Shown: positions 1-13,213 of the stretch, in pieces
Position numbering within the stretch: position 1 is the first letter of the stretch
Layout: every line of letters starts with the position of its first letter
Assembly (NCBI GenBank): GCA_013433145.1
Contig: CM024169.1
Coordinates: 3,906,001 to 3,970,000, forward strand
Direction of reading: 5' to 3'
DNA from: Ascaris suum
Taxonomy: Eukaryota > Nematoda > Chromadorea > Rhabditida > Ascarididae
Length of the DNA: 64,000 nt
The notes under the pieces: generated by a model
Told to the model about the DNA's origin: nothing
Database searches by the model: none
What the model saw: the letters and a program-made list of their open reading frames with translations, nothing else
Program-made: the position numbers and the translations under genes

Positions 1-313
1 CACTTTTGTACGCTACTGCCATTGACGCTCTCTTCTCGGACGATTCGTCGAAGCGTCATATTCTGGCAATTCGCCACAATGCCATTCACAACAAGAGTCA
101 ATGAAAACTAACGTAATACCATCCGCGAAGGAAGGAATTACGTTGACTAAATATCCGCGACGTGCAAGCAAATGCACCTCGTCATGAAGTAATAACTTCG
201 AATTTTTGCACCCCCAAAGAAAGTACAATCGTAGACCTCGATAAGAATCAACTGGGCGTTGTCAACCTGCTCATTCAAGAGCGGGCATTTATGAACAAGC
301 GCTTATCCATTAC
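1..313. other. 3' flank of the aminotransferase gene
   Basis: Sequence beyond the aminotransferase stop at 314-316. It should hold the 3' UTR. No AATAAA on the minus strand; CATAAA (288-293) is a possible variant signal. No other feature recognised. Confidence 0.5.
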
Positions 314-2395
314 TCATTCTTTGATGCATTCTTTTAGTGCTTCACATAGATAATGAACTCCGTCGCGCATTTCTTCGAACGTTGGATAGGGGATCGAGAT
401 ACGAAATCCGTTTGACAGTTCCTTTACGAAATCCTCCGTGCTGGACTGGAATCTAAAATAATACATATGTATACATATACAGCACCCTGGAACAAAGGCT
501 GAAGTTCCCCTTCATGGATGACACACTCCCTAAAGAAAACTTGGGTAGTGCCATAAGCGCGGGAGCAATCACATCGTCTGTCCTTGTTAGACAACCAAAG
601 CGAAAATGAGACAATAGTAACATAAAATGACGACATATTTACTTGCAGATATTGTCAGCGCAGAGTTCACCTTCCACCGTATCATCAATCAAGTCAGGAA
701 ATTGCAACCTGTTCTCAATTCGTCCGACGGTACATTCCAGCACTCCAAACTTTCTCCGTTCTTTAAACCCTCAACTAGAAGTTCATTGCTAAAGCTTAAA
801 AGTCCCTTGCATAAATTTCTCGTAAACGTTACGGATCCGGATAAGGAAATGAGAAAAACAAGAAGACGACGGTAAAAGTCAATGTATAAAAAATTTCAAA
901 ACGATAATAAAACTGTATATTTACTTTCAAACAGCAAACATGCTCCAGTACCTCCGAAGTCTTCAGCTTAATTCAAAGCTAATAATGAAGCAAGGCCATC
1001 CAAGCACTAGTCACATCGGACATTAATCAACTTAGTCAGGAAGGAATTAAAAGTCAGTAAAACGTAGCTTACTTGAATCCCTCTTGCAAAGAAATGCCGT
1101 ATTTCTCTTTAGCGTATTTAACGAACTCCACAGCGTTCAGCTTACTTGGCAGTATTACATACAGGAAGTAACCTCCCTGAAAATTAACGCCATCGCAGAA
1201 TAGCTCTTTTATGGCTGATTCAGGAAGCGGCTTTCTTCAGAAAAACAGGTGAACCTAGAGACGTTATACTGCTTTTATGGCAATCCTCAACTAAGCATCC
1301 CTGTTTGATTCTGGAGTTCCGCGTAAACCCAAACGATAAAGGTCAATATGAACAAATTATGGTCAGCTTTATGAATGGCTTTTCAGCGCATAACACAGCA
1401 ATATTTTAAACTTTGATTCAAAAACAATGTCATAATAGAACGACAACTATTTGCGAAAGATTCATTCGACTTGCACCGATTCTTGAGCAAGACATTTGCA
1501 TTATTCAAAGTGCGAACGAACTGAATCGATGGAACAACAATGGCCTTGCCGTTCAACATGCATAGGCACGCTGCCACCTAGCGAAAACTGAAAGGCTGCC
1601 GCTCGTTCTGAACTATCTGTTCCTCCTGTCGGCAGTGTTTGTTAAAAGCAGTGCAGGCAGTTGGCATCCGATGGAATCTTCCCTACCACATGAGAATGTG
1701 ATAACAGAAAAAATGCATTTACTTTCTGGGAAGATCTGACAGCTTTTCAAAGGTACTTTGAGAAGACAATCAACAGTTTCAACTGCGTTCTTGGCGAATG
1801 TAAAATAAATGATGCCACTGACTCAAACGACGTATAGAGGAAATGAAAAAAACTATACGCTCCCCACCAAACTGCCATGTAAGTTACTGCGGATGCATAC
1901 TGCGCAACAGCATTCACAACAAACGATGCGTGGATTTTGTTGATATCTACCTGCGGAAACAATATGAATAAACATAACTAAATAAATTCCTTTTGCACAA
2001 CACATAAAACTTCGTGATTCGAGTCGCAGAAAAGAAGGCATCGAAAATACGACGATTTAAACGAAGACTTTTTGAGATGAACGAACTTTTTTAATGTTGT
2101 AGTGAAAGGATAATCTAATAAAAGCAATAGTGATACACACATTTGAAGGGTGGTATAATTTGCATGACGATGGCATCAGTCGATTCAGCATTTCGATCGT
2201 CATTTCCATCTTCTTCTGAACAGAAACAAACTAAACATTTAGAGGATAGAAGTGGAAACTGAATGTTCCATTTTGCATTGAAACGCAAGACAAAACTGCA
2301 AGAGGTTGTTAAGGTGCGGAAAAGATGTTGTCATTGTTGGCTGGTGTTCCTTCTCGAAAATTTCAAAGCTCTACGATTAACACACTCGTGAGAAA

Positions 2396-2486
<91 letters not shown>

Positions 2487-5400
2487 AAATTTGTGCACTT
2501 TGCTCGCATGCGTGCGAACTTGATCTTAAACAGCCCAAAACAAAGTAGTTTTGAAGTACTGCTTATAAAACTGCATAAGCCTGTTATGTTTCTATCACCA
2601 TGTGGTGCAAATACACCTCGAACTAGTAGAATGCGCTAGAAGGTTTTTAAGAGCAGAGGCAACATTGCCAACGCTCCTCGTAAGCTTAAATACGACTTTC
2701 ATTATATAATTGCAACTATCTTCTGAATTTTTTAAGACATATAAAAGTCTTATCCTCGCTGCTTAGCATTAATAAAGCTTCGATTCGGCGCTAAAATCCT
2801 GAAATATGACGGAAGATATCTATTTCTTCGTTAAACGTTCGTTATTTGCGTCATGGTAAAAACCTCCTTGCAATAGGATTTGCTAACGACACCAACTCTT
2901 GGGTAAAATAAAAACGACTAAAAAAGTTAAAACTACAGCATGTGAAGTTCGAATTTCGCTGATGAACTTTGAAACAGTGCCATCCTCCAAAGCGAGTGTG
3001 ACACATCCGCCAATCACAGGATTCAGTCCACCGCCCGATACTATCACCGAACTAAAAACATTTTTTACTTCTTCCTGTTTTCGCCCATATCAGCAATCGA
3101 CTAGATCATTTGCTCATCTACTTCCAATAAAGCGATGCATCATTTGGAACTGATTTACTGTAGGAGTGCTCTGAAATTCCTATACAATTCAGTATTTAGG
3201 GCAGCTCTATTGGCTTTTTTGGCTAATTTTAACGATATTAGAAAGGACCACTGAAAGTTAAAGTGCTGATTTCAGTAACGATACCAAGCGTTTCAAAAAA
3301 TAAAATTCTGCATTTTTTCTCTCCAAAATCATCTACTTCACAATTCTCGACAGCTGTTACATCCATCAATATTCTTTTGCAGCAAAAATTGGATGAAAAA
3401 GAATTCGCAATGATTTGTAAAATGATCGAATATTCGAAGCCAATGTATATTTACGCAAAAGAATATTCTAAATGGATGATAGAATTCATAACTGAAATAT
3501 TTACATTACTCAAAGTCAACTTACAACGAATACCATAGGTGCATACCTTTTATCATAATATTTTTCCCTCAAAGCAACGGGCAACTCTTGCCAGCCAAGT
3601 CGTAGTCCCGGTGACAGGAGTTTCGAAAATGTACAATTACTAACAACATGACCAACGCCGTAATCTGGATCATCCCTGAAAGAAACATTTCTTGAAATTA
3701 TTGGATTAAAAAAAAACAAAACCAATGTGGAATGTAGGTGACTGGGAAATATTGACAAACATTCTCCGAATACAGACAATTAATAAAAAAATTCATAAAG
3801 AGCGATGATGAAAAACGCAAAAACAGTAGCGAAAATAATAAGCGTTTGCTAAATGCTCTAAGGTTTCGGAAAGAACTTTTCATGACCACAAACTTGGCAA
3901 AACGGAAAATCTCTAAACCAAGACCTTTCGTGACTCATCTCTCTCAAACAATTGCCACAACAAAAAACTACACATTAACAACAGCAGTGATAACAAAAAT
4001 GCTAAGAAAAGCAAAAAAAGAGGTGAAACTCGCATAACATATATGAAGATGAATAAATTTTTTCATAACGTTGCATTTCATTTCATCGAAAGCCCACCAT
4101 GGCGTAAAGAAACCTGAACAAAATTGGTGTGGTCATTTCTAGCTGTGATCATTTCCGTATACTTTCCAGCAGGCACCTTCTCGGCTATTTGAATAAAGCT
4201 TTTAACGCGGATTAAGTGCCATCGGTTCGATAAGAGAAAATAGGCTTCATAATGAGAGTGAATGCAGTCATTAACGCTACGAGCTGGTGAGCGCCGGCAT
4301 TGCTCAACGCCAAAAACTGATCATAAATCTCTGTTTTAAAAATCCTTTCGCAATTATGCATCGGCCTGTTCGTCAGAAGCGAGGCATTTAGCGCCTCAGC
4401 CTTAGCCCTTTTCAACTTCCTGCATCGGTGGATGTCTGTGCAGATCCTCCGTCCTTGGCCTACGTCCATCTTTAATTGCAAGAGGTTACGGAAAATTACA
4501 TCCTCGATTACGTGCCGTCCAAAAAACTTGGAAATTATAATCTTCCTACTACGAATCTCTACCCCTACGAGTTTGCGCATCCTCAAAAACAACGCAAATA
4601 AAAATTTTTTGATTTATGCAAAACGTCAAAACCCACATGCAAAATACAAAAATATTTTTGTGGGCAATTTGTTGATTAAACGTGAGACGTTATGAGCAGT
4701 TACCAAAGACAACGAAATTAGGAGACCTTTCGAAGCACGAACGGTCCCGTTGCCGAACATCAATTTTGCTAGATGAGTGCTCTTGAAGCATCATTATGAG
4801 CTGAGAAGCGTATCACAAAGAAGTAACTCTGCTTACCATTTTTTGTGAGTACACACAGCGTGATTATATCCACAAGAAAAAAACCTACGAAGTCATGCAT
4901 GTGTTACGACTACTGCAGGATTCCAATTCCGGAATCAGCAGGTTTTGGTGCCCCTTTGACTTTTGTTCGGGTTCTAGGATTTTCCGACCGGAAAAAGGGA
5001 GAAACGACAGGACTGCACGCCTTCCAAAACACTCTGCAGACTATGACCAATCTGTTTTGATATAGTCCCATTTTTTTAACGGTCTATCTGGGCACTTTAT
5101 TAACTCTCGCACCGCCACCTTTGAAATAGTTTTGATCTGTAGCTTTCAACAGCTCGCTAGTTGGCCACTTTCTAGGTTTCTTTCCCTTTCATGACTCCCT
5201 CCCTAATGAAGCAGAAATGTGGAATTCACTATTCACTTTTGCGGATTTGAGTCCTCCATATGAAGTTTGCTAGGAGCTAGCAATTTCGAAATGACCTCCT
5301 TCTAAACCGCGTTGTGAACAGATTCTATTTTGAGGGCTCATGCTTTTGATTAAACAATAAGCACTGCACTGTCCAATACACAGAGACCTCGCACGTCCTA

Positions 5401-8400
5401 GACCGGAAAAAACAAAGGCGGCACATGAAATACCTCTAGGCATGTATTGGAAAATAAAAGAATAACAAAATGTTCTGCCCCTTTTTCAAACGAAAGAGAA
5501 TCGATATTCAAGTTCTTCAGCTCGTGAAGTTCTAGCCCTAATACTTTGTAGCCTTGTTCCTGACGACTTTAAGAGTCCTGGCTCTTACTTCCCTTGCTCA
5601 TTCTTGTGGCGCAATCCTCATAGTGATTTCATTACTCAGAACGTTGCGATGCAACATTTGCGGATGAACGTGTTGTTCAGGCTCGAACAATTTCAAGTTA
5701 AAGTCAAAAGTTTTGGTTAGAAAAATCTGTTGACCTTACAAGAAGTTCTGGATACGATGAGACACACGTCTACAAAAGAAAACTGCCAGACAGAAGTTCT
5801 ATATTATAACTGTTTCGGAGACGTAGTGGTTTAGATCCATATCGAAAAACTATTTCAGACAAAGATCACAAAATGCCACATATTGTGGCGTAGGTCTGCA
5901 GTCATTTTCTAGCTCATTTCCGTAGTACAATATATCTAACGACAATCTCAGACATCTAAGTCCTGCGTAAGAATAAGGCCCCATTTTATCACAACTAAAG
6001 ATCAGGTCTACTGTTTCAGCAACGTTTCGGGTTGAGAGTATTCATTCACTTTTGAAATTCTCGCTTGCTGTCTGTCTCTACCGTTTGATGATGATAAATG
6101 CGAAACAAAACTGGCTCTCATTCCTTAACAATGCATCACAATACGTACAAATGGTACACCCATCCCTGATGTTTGTTCAACGACGGCAAAATATTCTGCT
6201 CTAGGTTGTGTGGTCATTGAAAAGTTTCTGACGCACTTCACCTATGCTGATAAGCAGCACTGATAATATATATTATGTTTCGCTATATATTAATTCGACT
6301 GCTGGAGATGGATGAGAACTAATCAATTTAACCTTCCGGATGAAAAATAATAAATTTCAGCTTTGCAGTTAGTCCGATAAGGGAATAGGTCGCAACTGTG
6401 AAGTCACTCACTTCTACAGTCCTAACGCATACATTGAGCGGCAGAAGTAAATCGCTACAGCAAGTGGCTACAGTCATCTGTTTGAATCAGCGGTATGATC
6501 AAGTGAACTAATCGGTGGCTCTCCGCCGTACCAGAATACCTTCGGCCGTATGACGGGAACGATTCTGGTGACTGGGGGCTTAAGCGAATGATAGTTTTCA
6601 CAGCACCATCTGGAAGGCCTTTTTGTGAGGTGCGTGAGATAGAATATGTTGGTATGTGGCGTTACCGCACGACTGATGATACCACAGCGTCTTATTCCCA
6701 ACAATCGACATCATAAGCCAATTTATACGATGACAGTCTTATGAAGAGTTCTGGCGAAGCGCAGTATTCATAGTACAACAAGCTATGATTTCCCCGATGC
6801 CTAATAACGTTATGAATGAGGAACACTCTTGAGAATGAAGAAACACTGAAAACTTTTCCATCTGCCTGCATCGAACCGCACTAACCTGCCTTCTAATAGG
6901 AACGAATTATGAGCGGTGGACTCACGTTGGCAAGCTGCCGATCAGAGCTGCACTCAATTCGAATATATTGGCTAGCAAAGAGACGAGTACTGGCTCCCAA
7001 AAATGAGTGGCCAAAACCGTACAAACTCTATGAATAATCAAATATAACACCAAGAATAGTTGCACTATATAAAAGGTTTCAAAAATATTCAGTAAAGAGG
7101 CAATGAAGAAACTCACTCGCTGTCGTATGCGAAAAGCCTCTTTGGTGGTTTTGTACTGCCATCATAATAGAGCATATTATAAACATCCTCACTTAATATA
7201 AGCACATGGTACTTTCGGGCAAGTTTTACGACACGCTCACATTTCGCTGAAATGCACAATTAACATATGACTTAACGCACCATCAACAACAATATTTATC
7301 GCCGATGGATCATTGAAAGGTATACTCTCTGTGCTATTTCATCTCTTTCTTAGTGCGCGTATGGCAAATAAATGACTTTATTGCATTAAGCAATCATCTC
7401 GTCTTTTGTGAGGTTTTATTGGAGAGCTCACACTATATGATCGCTTCCCTAAAGATTTTCACTTAGTTCGTAAATACTTTGGATAATTTGATCAATCGTT
7501 TTAACAGATCTTTTAAGGTTTTAAATGATCCCATCCTCTAGCTAGAGAACCACAATCACTTCAAACAATTCGACTTTTGTTTTGTTCAGAAAAAGTTTCG
7601 AGCAGTTAAAATTAATCGATTTTTGAGGAATTTCAAATGAGACTCTGACTTATACAACGATCCAAAACGAATTAATTAAAAGTGATAGGTTGCATGCAAG
7701 GATAAACTGAAAGAGCTGGACGCAGTATCTCATAGCAAACTACTACTGCAAACCGCTACCTCTATGTTTGGTTCACCAAAATTTCAAAAAGTACTTCTCT
7801 ACTTTCTTTCTTCCTATTTACTGCAAAATACTCCCTCTTCCTAGGCTCCTCTTATCCACCTCTTTTTTGACTTCAAGGAATCAGAAAAAGCAAATATCCC
7901 GCTAGAACATGAATTATACTAGACTATAATCGCTCATCTTAAATGTATACATTTCCATTTTGTGAATAACAGAATAACTTCCTAGTTTTCCTACCGTTAT
8001 TCAACAGCACTGTTGCTAATGGAACGTGTCTCTTTTCTCTCATTATTTGAATATTCGCCTAAAAATTCGTTGATTTTTAGAGATTATGAAGAGCAAAGCG
8101 TTAGGCACCTAGCAAATAAAAACGCGAAATATGGCCCACATATAGTCGAATAGCAGGAATGAACACCTAACGTTCACCAAAAAATGGTTAGTTTTTATGT
8201 TCGGACAATGCATGACATGCTTTGCTGTCCATTATTGTAGTTTTGATGAACTAGCTGCGATGTTGTAGAACGCTATACTTTAAGCCACAGCTTATTTAAG
8301 CGAATTTAATGTTTTTGTTTCGGAATTTTCGCGAACGGTTCCATTCATTTCGATTTAATAAATTCTAGATGCCTCAGTTTTGGAAATAAATATTCACACT

Positions 8401-11400
8401 GATCAGCAATTAAATTTTAAAAGATTTGAAGCATTCAGTGCCTACCGTCCGTCTTCATGTTTCTCGTCTTCATATAGCCCTTTATGGGCAAGAATGCTAA
8501 ATACTATACTGAAGACCTCCAAGGCTTTTGTATTCTGCCAATGAATTCGAAATGATACCAGTAGATGATCCTGCATGCTGAGAAATATTTACCCAAAAAC
8601 TAATAGAAAAAGGAACGGAATTCTAATTAATCCTGTAGTTTAATTTTAAAAATCAATTATAAATGAGTTTGTTTAATGTGGATACTTTAATCTTTGCGCC
8701 CATTAACCACTCTCGAGCTATACTGCCTGAAAACTGCTTTCCCTCTGCAGTCTTTGCTGCGGGTGATACCGCCTATATATTTTGCTATTCTATGGTGTTA
8801 AAAGCGATAAGTCCCTTCGGTGAGATGGGAGCCTATTCTCTTTTGCGTACCGCTCATGTCCTTATAGAACATCGCCCACAACAATCGAGGTAGTCTTGAA
8901 TGTTTTAAAGCTTTAAAGCGGATGCAATAAACACAATTACCACGACAAATATACCAGTAATAATGTCAACAGTTGCAGTACGTTCGTTTCAGTATTTCTA
9001 CGTAAGGAATTTGAATGGTCCTACATCCTTCCTCCGTGCCCCTCCCCCACCCAAACTTTCTCTGGAAAATAAACAAAAATTCCAAGAGTTCAACTGCTTT
9101 TTATCAACTCATAAGCAGCTTAACCGATCAGATCCTTCACCAAAATCATTGCCCACTTAAACAACTTAATTTTTTTTAATAGCTGCCATTCTGAGCAAAT
9201 TTATTTTCTCCGTCAAATCTTCTGGCGATATATGCGATGCCATCTAACCATCCCAATTAATCCATTTGTGAAGCTCATTCTTTCCAGAATTCTAAGGTTT
9301 CACTGGTAAGTATATTTGTTATTAAAAGCAAGCTCTAAAATCCTGATCTACTAATTGCTGCTTTCCTGCCCCATTCCAACAAACCCGTTTCCAAATCATT
9401 CCAGGTTCCCATCTCAAACAGCACCTCACGTACGAGACAGAAGTAATTCCTGAAGTGACTTCCTAAAGAGAAATGGTATCGTTGATGTACGAGATCACTT
9501 ACAATTGATGTTTAACACACTTCACAAAATCACGTTTCACTACTTGGTAAAACTCCAAAATTAATTCGTGCATTCAGTATTGTTAGAAGCTAAAAAAGAA
9601 TCGATATTAAAAGGGGCACCTGGTGAGAGGATAGTGCCCGTAGGATTATGAAAGATTGGTACAGTGTAGAACAATGCTTGGTACGGCTTTTTCGACTGCT
9701 CTTCAGTGCTCACTTCCTTCAGATCCTTGGCCCAAATTTCTTCCAGGCGATCCACATTTATTCCATCCACTTCATTAGGAACTGAAAGGACTGTTCTCGA
9801 AGTGACAACAGTGAATAGTCCAAATCAACGAAAAAATTTGAATAATAACATAACTGGCACGTCTGAAGACGCATTGGAGAAATATTTACAGTATCGAACT
9901 CTCAATCTTCCCAGCTGGGGCAGAGGAAGGATGAATCGTTTGATAATGCAGAACATCTCTACCTCATTAGCAAAGAGAGGGCGGGATCATCCTCTTCTTT
10001 GAGGAGGCGGCCACCTAAGACGAAGGATAGTTTTGCAGGGGACACAAGAATTTTTTTTTTGGACGTTTCCTGCACTCTCTGGAAATTCAACTACTTTTGA
10101 CGCATAACTGATTGAAGGATTACCCATCCCCCGCCAAAGCAACCAATAAAATACACAGGTTTAAAAAACGCAATGGTCAAGTCTGCAGTAAAACAAAATG
10201 TCTTGTATTGTTGAGAAAAATGAAATGATAGTACTCGACATTCCTCACTAGTATGTAGCAAAAGGTAATGTTTACTGTTCCTGAGGCCTTTCTATTTATT
10301 TCTTGACTCAGCAAATGAGGACCCATTGTAGAAAAGAGCGGTAAAAGTGGCGAGGAAGCAATAAAAATCTTCAAGGTTCAAGCAAAGATGTCTGCATTCC
10401 AATTCCTCGGAATTGGCTGAATGATTTCGAAAAGTTGTACCCTTCTAATACCTCCCGCTCCACTTCTGTATGAACAGTGCCTTAACTTCTCTGTAAACGC
10501 AAAACTATTCAACATGGAGAAGCATGCGAGCAACAAACTTCATCCACTGCACATTTGTTTCAGAAATGACAGTCATCTATTTGGACTCGTTCTATCAACA
10601 TAACGTGAAGAAATTCAAAGCAAATGTGCCCTATGAACATGCGTTAACGATCGACAATTGTGGAAAAATTTACTTGAAGGCAGCAAGAGAGAAAGAAAAT
10701 TTAGGCAGCAAGAAAATTTACTTGAAGGCCATTTTTAGTTCGTTGCAATATTATGCAATCGCGATGCTTCCTCGAAAGACTTCACGTGATCGGTGATGTT
10801 GGTTAATTATAGGTAAAACTCATGTGTGAAAGATCGTTGACATAAGCAATCAACGACCACTGGCATTAAGAAGCTTTATCCTGTACGGAAGTAACGATTC
10901 ATCAAATTACAATCCGAAATAAGCTTACAGAAATAGCTAGCATGACTTCAATCGATTTCCTACTCCCTTGACCGAAAAACGTATAAGCCTTGCAAACCAA
11001 CCAACGCCATTTAGCCCCACTCTGTTTTGATGGAGGTTGATTTTTGGCTTCCACTGCAAAGAAAGCTAGAAAAAAAAGCAGTGAACACCTGATCGTATTT
11101 TGAAGTTGAAATCTCGAAGCATTTGTAGGGCGACGTGATAAGCAAGTCCTTCGGCATACACAGTGCATTTGTTAGGGAACATCTGCAGCAAAAGGTGAAG
11201 GAAGCCAGCAGTTGCACCCGATGTAAATGCCAAATGCGATCTGAAAATATCCTAACCCAAAATTCGAAGTTATAATCAGGTAAAATAACTCTCCAAGACT
11301 AAAAATCTCCACGCCGGCAAAAACAAAAGCACAATGACCAGCAACACTGTTAGGAGTTCAGCAATAAAATAATAAGAAGGTGAAAGCAAGTTGAATTTAA

Positions 11401-12325
11401 CAGAATTCATAGCTGATGCGCGATGCACGAATACTCACTCGGAAACAGGCATTCCATACTCGGCGGCAAGGAACTTAGCCAGTGCGCGAATGGATCGCGG
11501 ATCGCCCAATGGTGCGCCATATTGAAGAAGACTTGCTCCCTCTGTGTTCTTTTCTTCTTTCTGCAAAATAACATTACTCACCTTCAGAAACTTTCAAGGC
11601 TTTATTCTTCAATGGTCTTTTTCTCTTGCAAAAAACAGCTTCACTGATGGATTATTTTCTGGAGGAATTGAGATCAACGCTGTTGAAAAAGTATGCGCTT
11701 CCGATCATATTTTTCTTTAATCCATATTGAATGCTCCACATTCGGCTTTTATATAACGATTTAAAATTGAAAACTACATATCGCAGTAAGAAAAATAGAA
11801 AATGCCACCTTGCCATCTCCTGATATAAAAGAAAAGGGCATCCTTCAACAACGTGTGAAGGTTCAAAGTGAATATTGCCAAATGTTTTTGCTAAACATCA
11901 ACGTTCAACAACGAGTCAATTTTTGCTGAAGTTTTTTCTTAGCTAAAAAAAATAATTTTGCAGATTCTCAGAAATATTAATTAACGTTTTCTGGATGAAA
12001 CATTTGTTTTCATCTTACAAGTTGTAATGACGCTGTCTGTTTATTTGCTTGTATAACGAGCACCTTCGACTATGAAAACAAACGTTTATGGTGCAGGTGT
12101 GCATCACTGCAACAGGACTAAATTATATTGCTTAAGAACGCCTAGTAATGTGTACGGATGTAAAACGAAAAGTGTTTAATGCTTGAAGAATACCATTCTT
12201 TGAGCAGCCACTCTCTCCATGATTGCGGCCACCTTTTTGAGATCAGCTGGACCCGGTGCACCAATGCTGAACTTATATTTGCCAGTAACACCCATCGCAT
12301 CGAATAAAGTTAATTTTTCACTCAT
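314..12325 (-). CDS. PLP-dependent class I/II aminotransferase, 10 exons, complete
   Basis: Exons on the minus strand, 5' to 3': 12325-12194, 11560-11439, 11240-11089, 9781-9620, 7246-7117, 3675-3547, 3051-2937, 2215-2141, 1176-1073, 452-314. Every junction has AG/GT borders and matching phase; the sum is 1260 nt, 419 residues plus stop. Seen motifs: [15 protein letters not shown] start; [18 protein letters not shown] (57-74); [12 protein letters not shown] (88-99); [10 protein letters not shown] (175-184, Asn181); [14 protein letters not shown] (206-219, Asp210 and Tyr212 expected to contact PLP); [14 protein letters not shown] (248-261, Lys251 the predicted Schiff-base lysine); [11 protein letters not shown] (from 340); [10 protein letters not shown] (Arg391 expected to bind the substrate carboxylate). 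Length and motif order fit the yeast YER152C / 2-aminoadipate-transaminase-like family, probably cytosolic since no targeting peptide is visible. The amino-acid substrate cannot be told. No canonical AATAAA lies downstream; a CATAAA (minus strand, 288-293) is the nearest variant. Confidence 0.93.
1873..1950 (-). other. possible in-frame cassette exon inside the aminotransferase gene
   Basis: Within the intron between the exons 2215-2141 and 1176-1073, a 78-base segment is flanked by a good acceptor (TTTCCGCAG) and a GTTTGG donor. It is open in phase 0, the phase of both neighbouring exons, and encodes 26 residues beginning [18 protein letters not shown]. Skipping it gives the normal family spacing between the MLNRLMPSS helix and GGYF, so the main isoform should omit it. 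It could be a rarely used exon, a relic of an exon duplication, or chance. Confidence 0.25.
2398..2484. repeat. (TA)n microsatellite
   Basis: About 87 bases of uninterrupted alternating T and A. It sits in the aminotransferase intron between the exons 3051-2937 and 2215-2141. Likely length-polymorphic and prone to assembly error; it does not touch coding sequence. Confidence 0.97.
4212..4592 (-). other. unassigned 126-codon ORF in an aminotransferase intron
   Basis: This minus-strand frame lies in the 3.4-kb intron 3676-7116 of the aminotransferase gene. It is more GC-rich than its surroundings between about 4240 and 4580, and stays open for 126 codons. Recognisable stretches include [19 protein letters not shown] and [20 protein letters not shown]. 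No family is recognised and no clean splice borders in phase with the host gene were found, so it is not an extra host exon. A decayed transposon piece or a nested short gene are possible; chance is not excluded. Confidence 0.2.
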
Positions 12326-12345
12326 ATTGCACTTCGATTGCTGAA
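12326..12345 (-). promoter_or_regulatory. splice acceptor before the aminotransferase start, probable spliced-leader trans-splice site
   Basis: On the minus strand a T-rich acceptor ending ATTTTTTCAG (AG at 12342-12341) lies 15 bases upstream of the ATG at 12325-12323. No convincing coding exon was found further upstream. In nematodes this arrangement usually marks trans-splicing of SL1 to the first coding exon. A cis-spliced non-coding first exon is the alternative. Confidence 0.55.
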
Positions 12346-13186
12346 AAAATTATTTAACGTTTAAATGTCCTTTTTTGACAGCATAATTCCGTTGTAAAAA
12401 AGCGTTTCTTTGGCTAATTTCTTCGATTTGAGTCCCCTCATCGATTATTCGTCTCCATGATCACCTGAGTGCTTTATGAAGGAATATCTAATACACATAG
12501 TAGAAATGAAGCTGAAATAAATTTTGCATAGAGTAGCAGTAAATTTGTGGAGAATGTAGAGCGATAATATCAATCGTTTGTCGCTAATAATTAAAAGATA
12601 TGTCGAAACAGGTGTTAAGTAAATCCGGTCAGATGCTCAGCCAATATGAGTATTTCTAGGCTACTTTCCGCTCATATTCTGGCCAGGTTTGTGCACAGCA
12701 AGTTGAACATACTTTATTTGTACGTGCTTGTATGTTTGCATATTAGATGGTGTTTAGCGGATCAATGTGAATGGATGCACATAAGTATTATGTATATTTG
12801 CCAATCTGGCATTCAACCGTAAAGAACTAAAATTATGGAATCATCGGCAGATTCGACTCCTTTCGATACTAATTTTTTATTTTCATCCATCAACTCTTGG
12901 GAAGAGTTATAGACATAGAAAAGTGGAAAAGATTTTGCATGCATTTCATACCTGTTGGTTTTTCGCGCACGTTAGCCACATTTTATCAGTCAGGTTAATC
13001 AATATACAAAGGTATTAATTATTGTTTGCTGATAACTTATGAAATTGGTTAATCATATGGGCAGAATCGAAGAGCACATATTGTGACAGATCCTCTGTTG
13101 CTTATAATTGTGTACACCGGGTATACATAAGTGCGTATTTATATGTTATAAGATATGCGTGTACACACGTCCACACGTAAATATAC

Positions 13187-13213
13187 ATATACGCATGCGC
13201 ATGCACACATGCA
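13187..13213. repeat. alternating purine-pyrimidine tract
   Basis: A short run of alternating purines and pyrimidines containing ACGCATGCGCATGCACACATG. Nearby bases 13100-13190 also hold several GTGTACACAC-like palindromes. Such sequence can adopt left-handed DNA in vitro; no function is inferred. Confidence 0.45.

Noticed and set aside
1383..1577. 64-codon minus-strand ORF in the aminotransferase intron
   Set aside because: No splice sites in phase with the neighbours and no family resemblance; the gene is complete without it.
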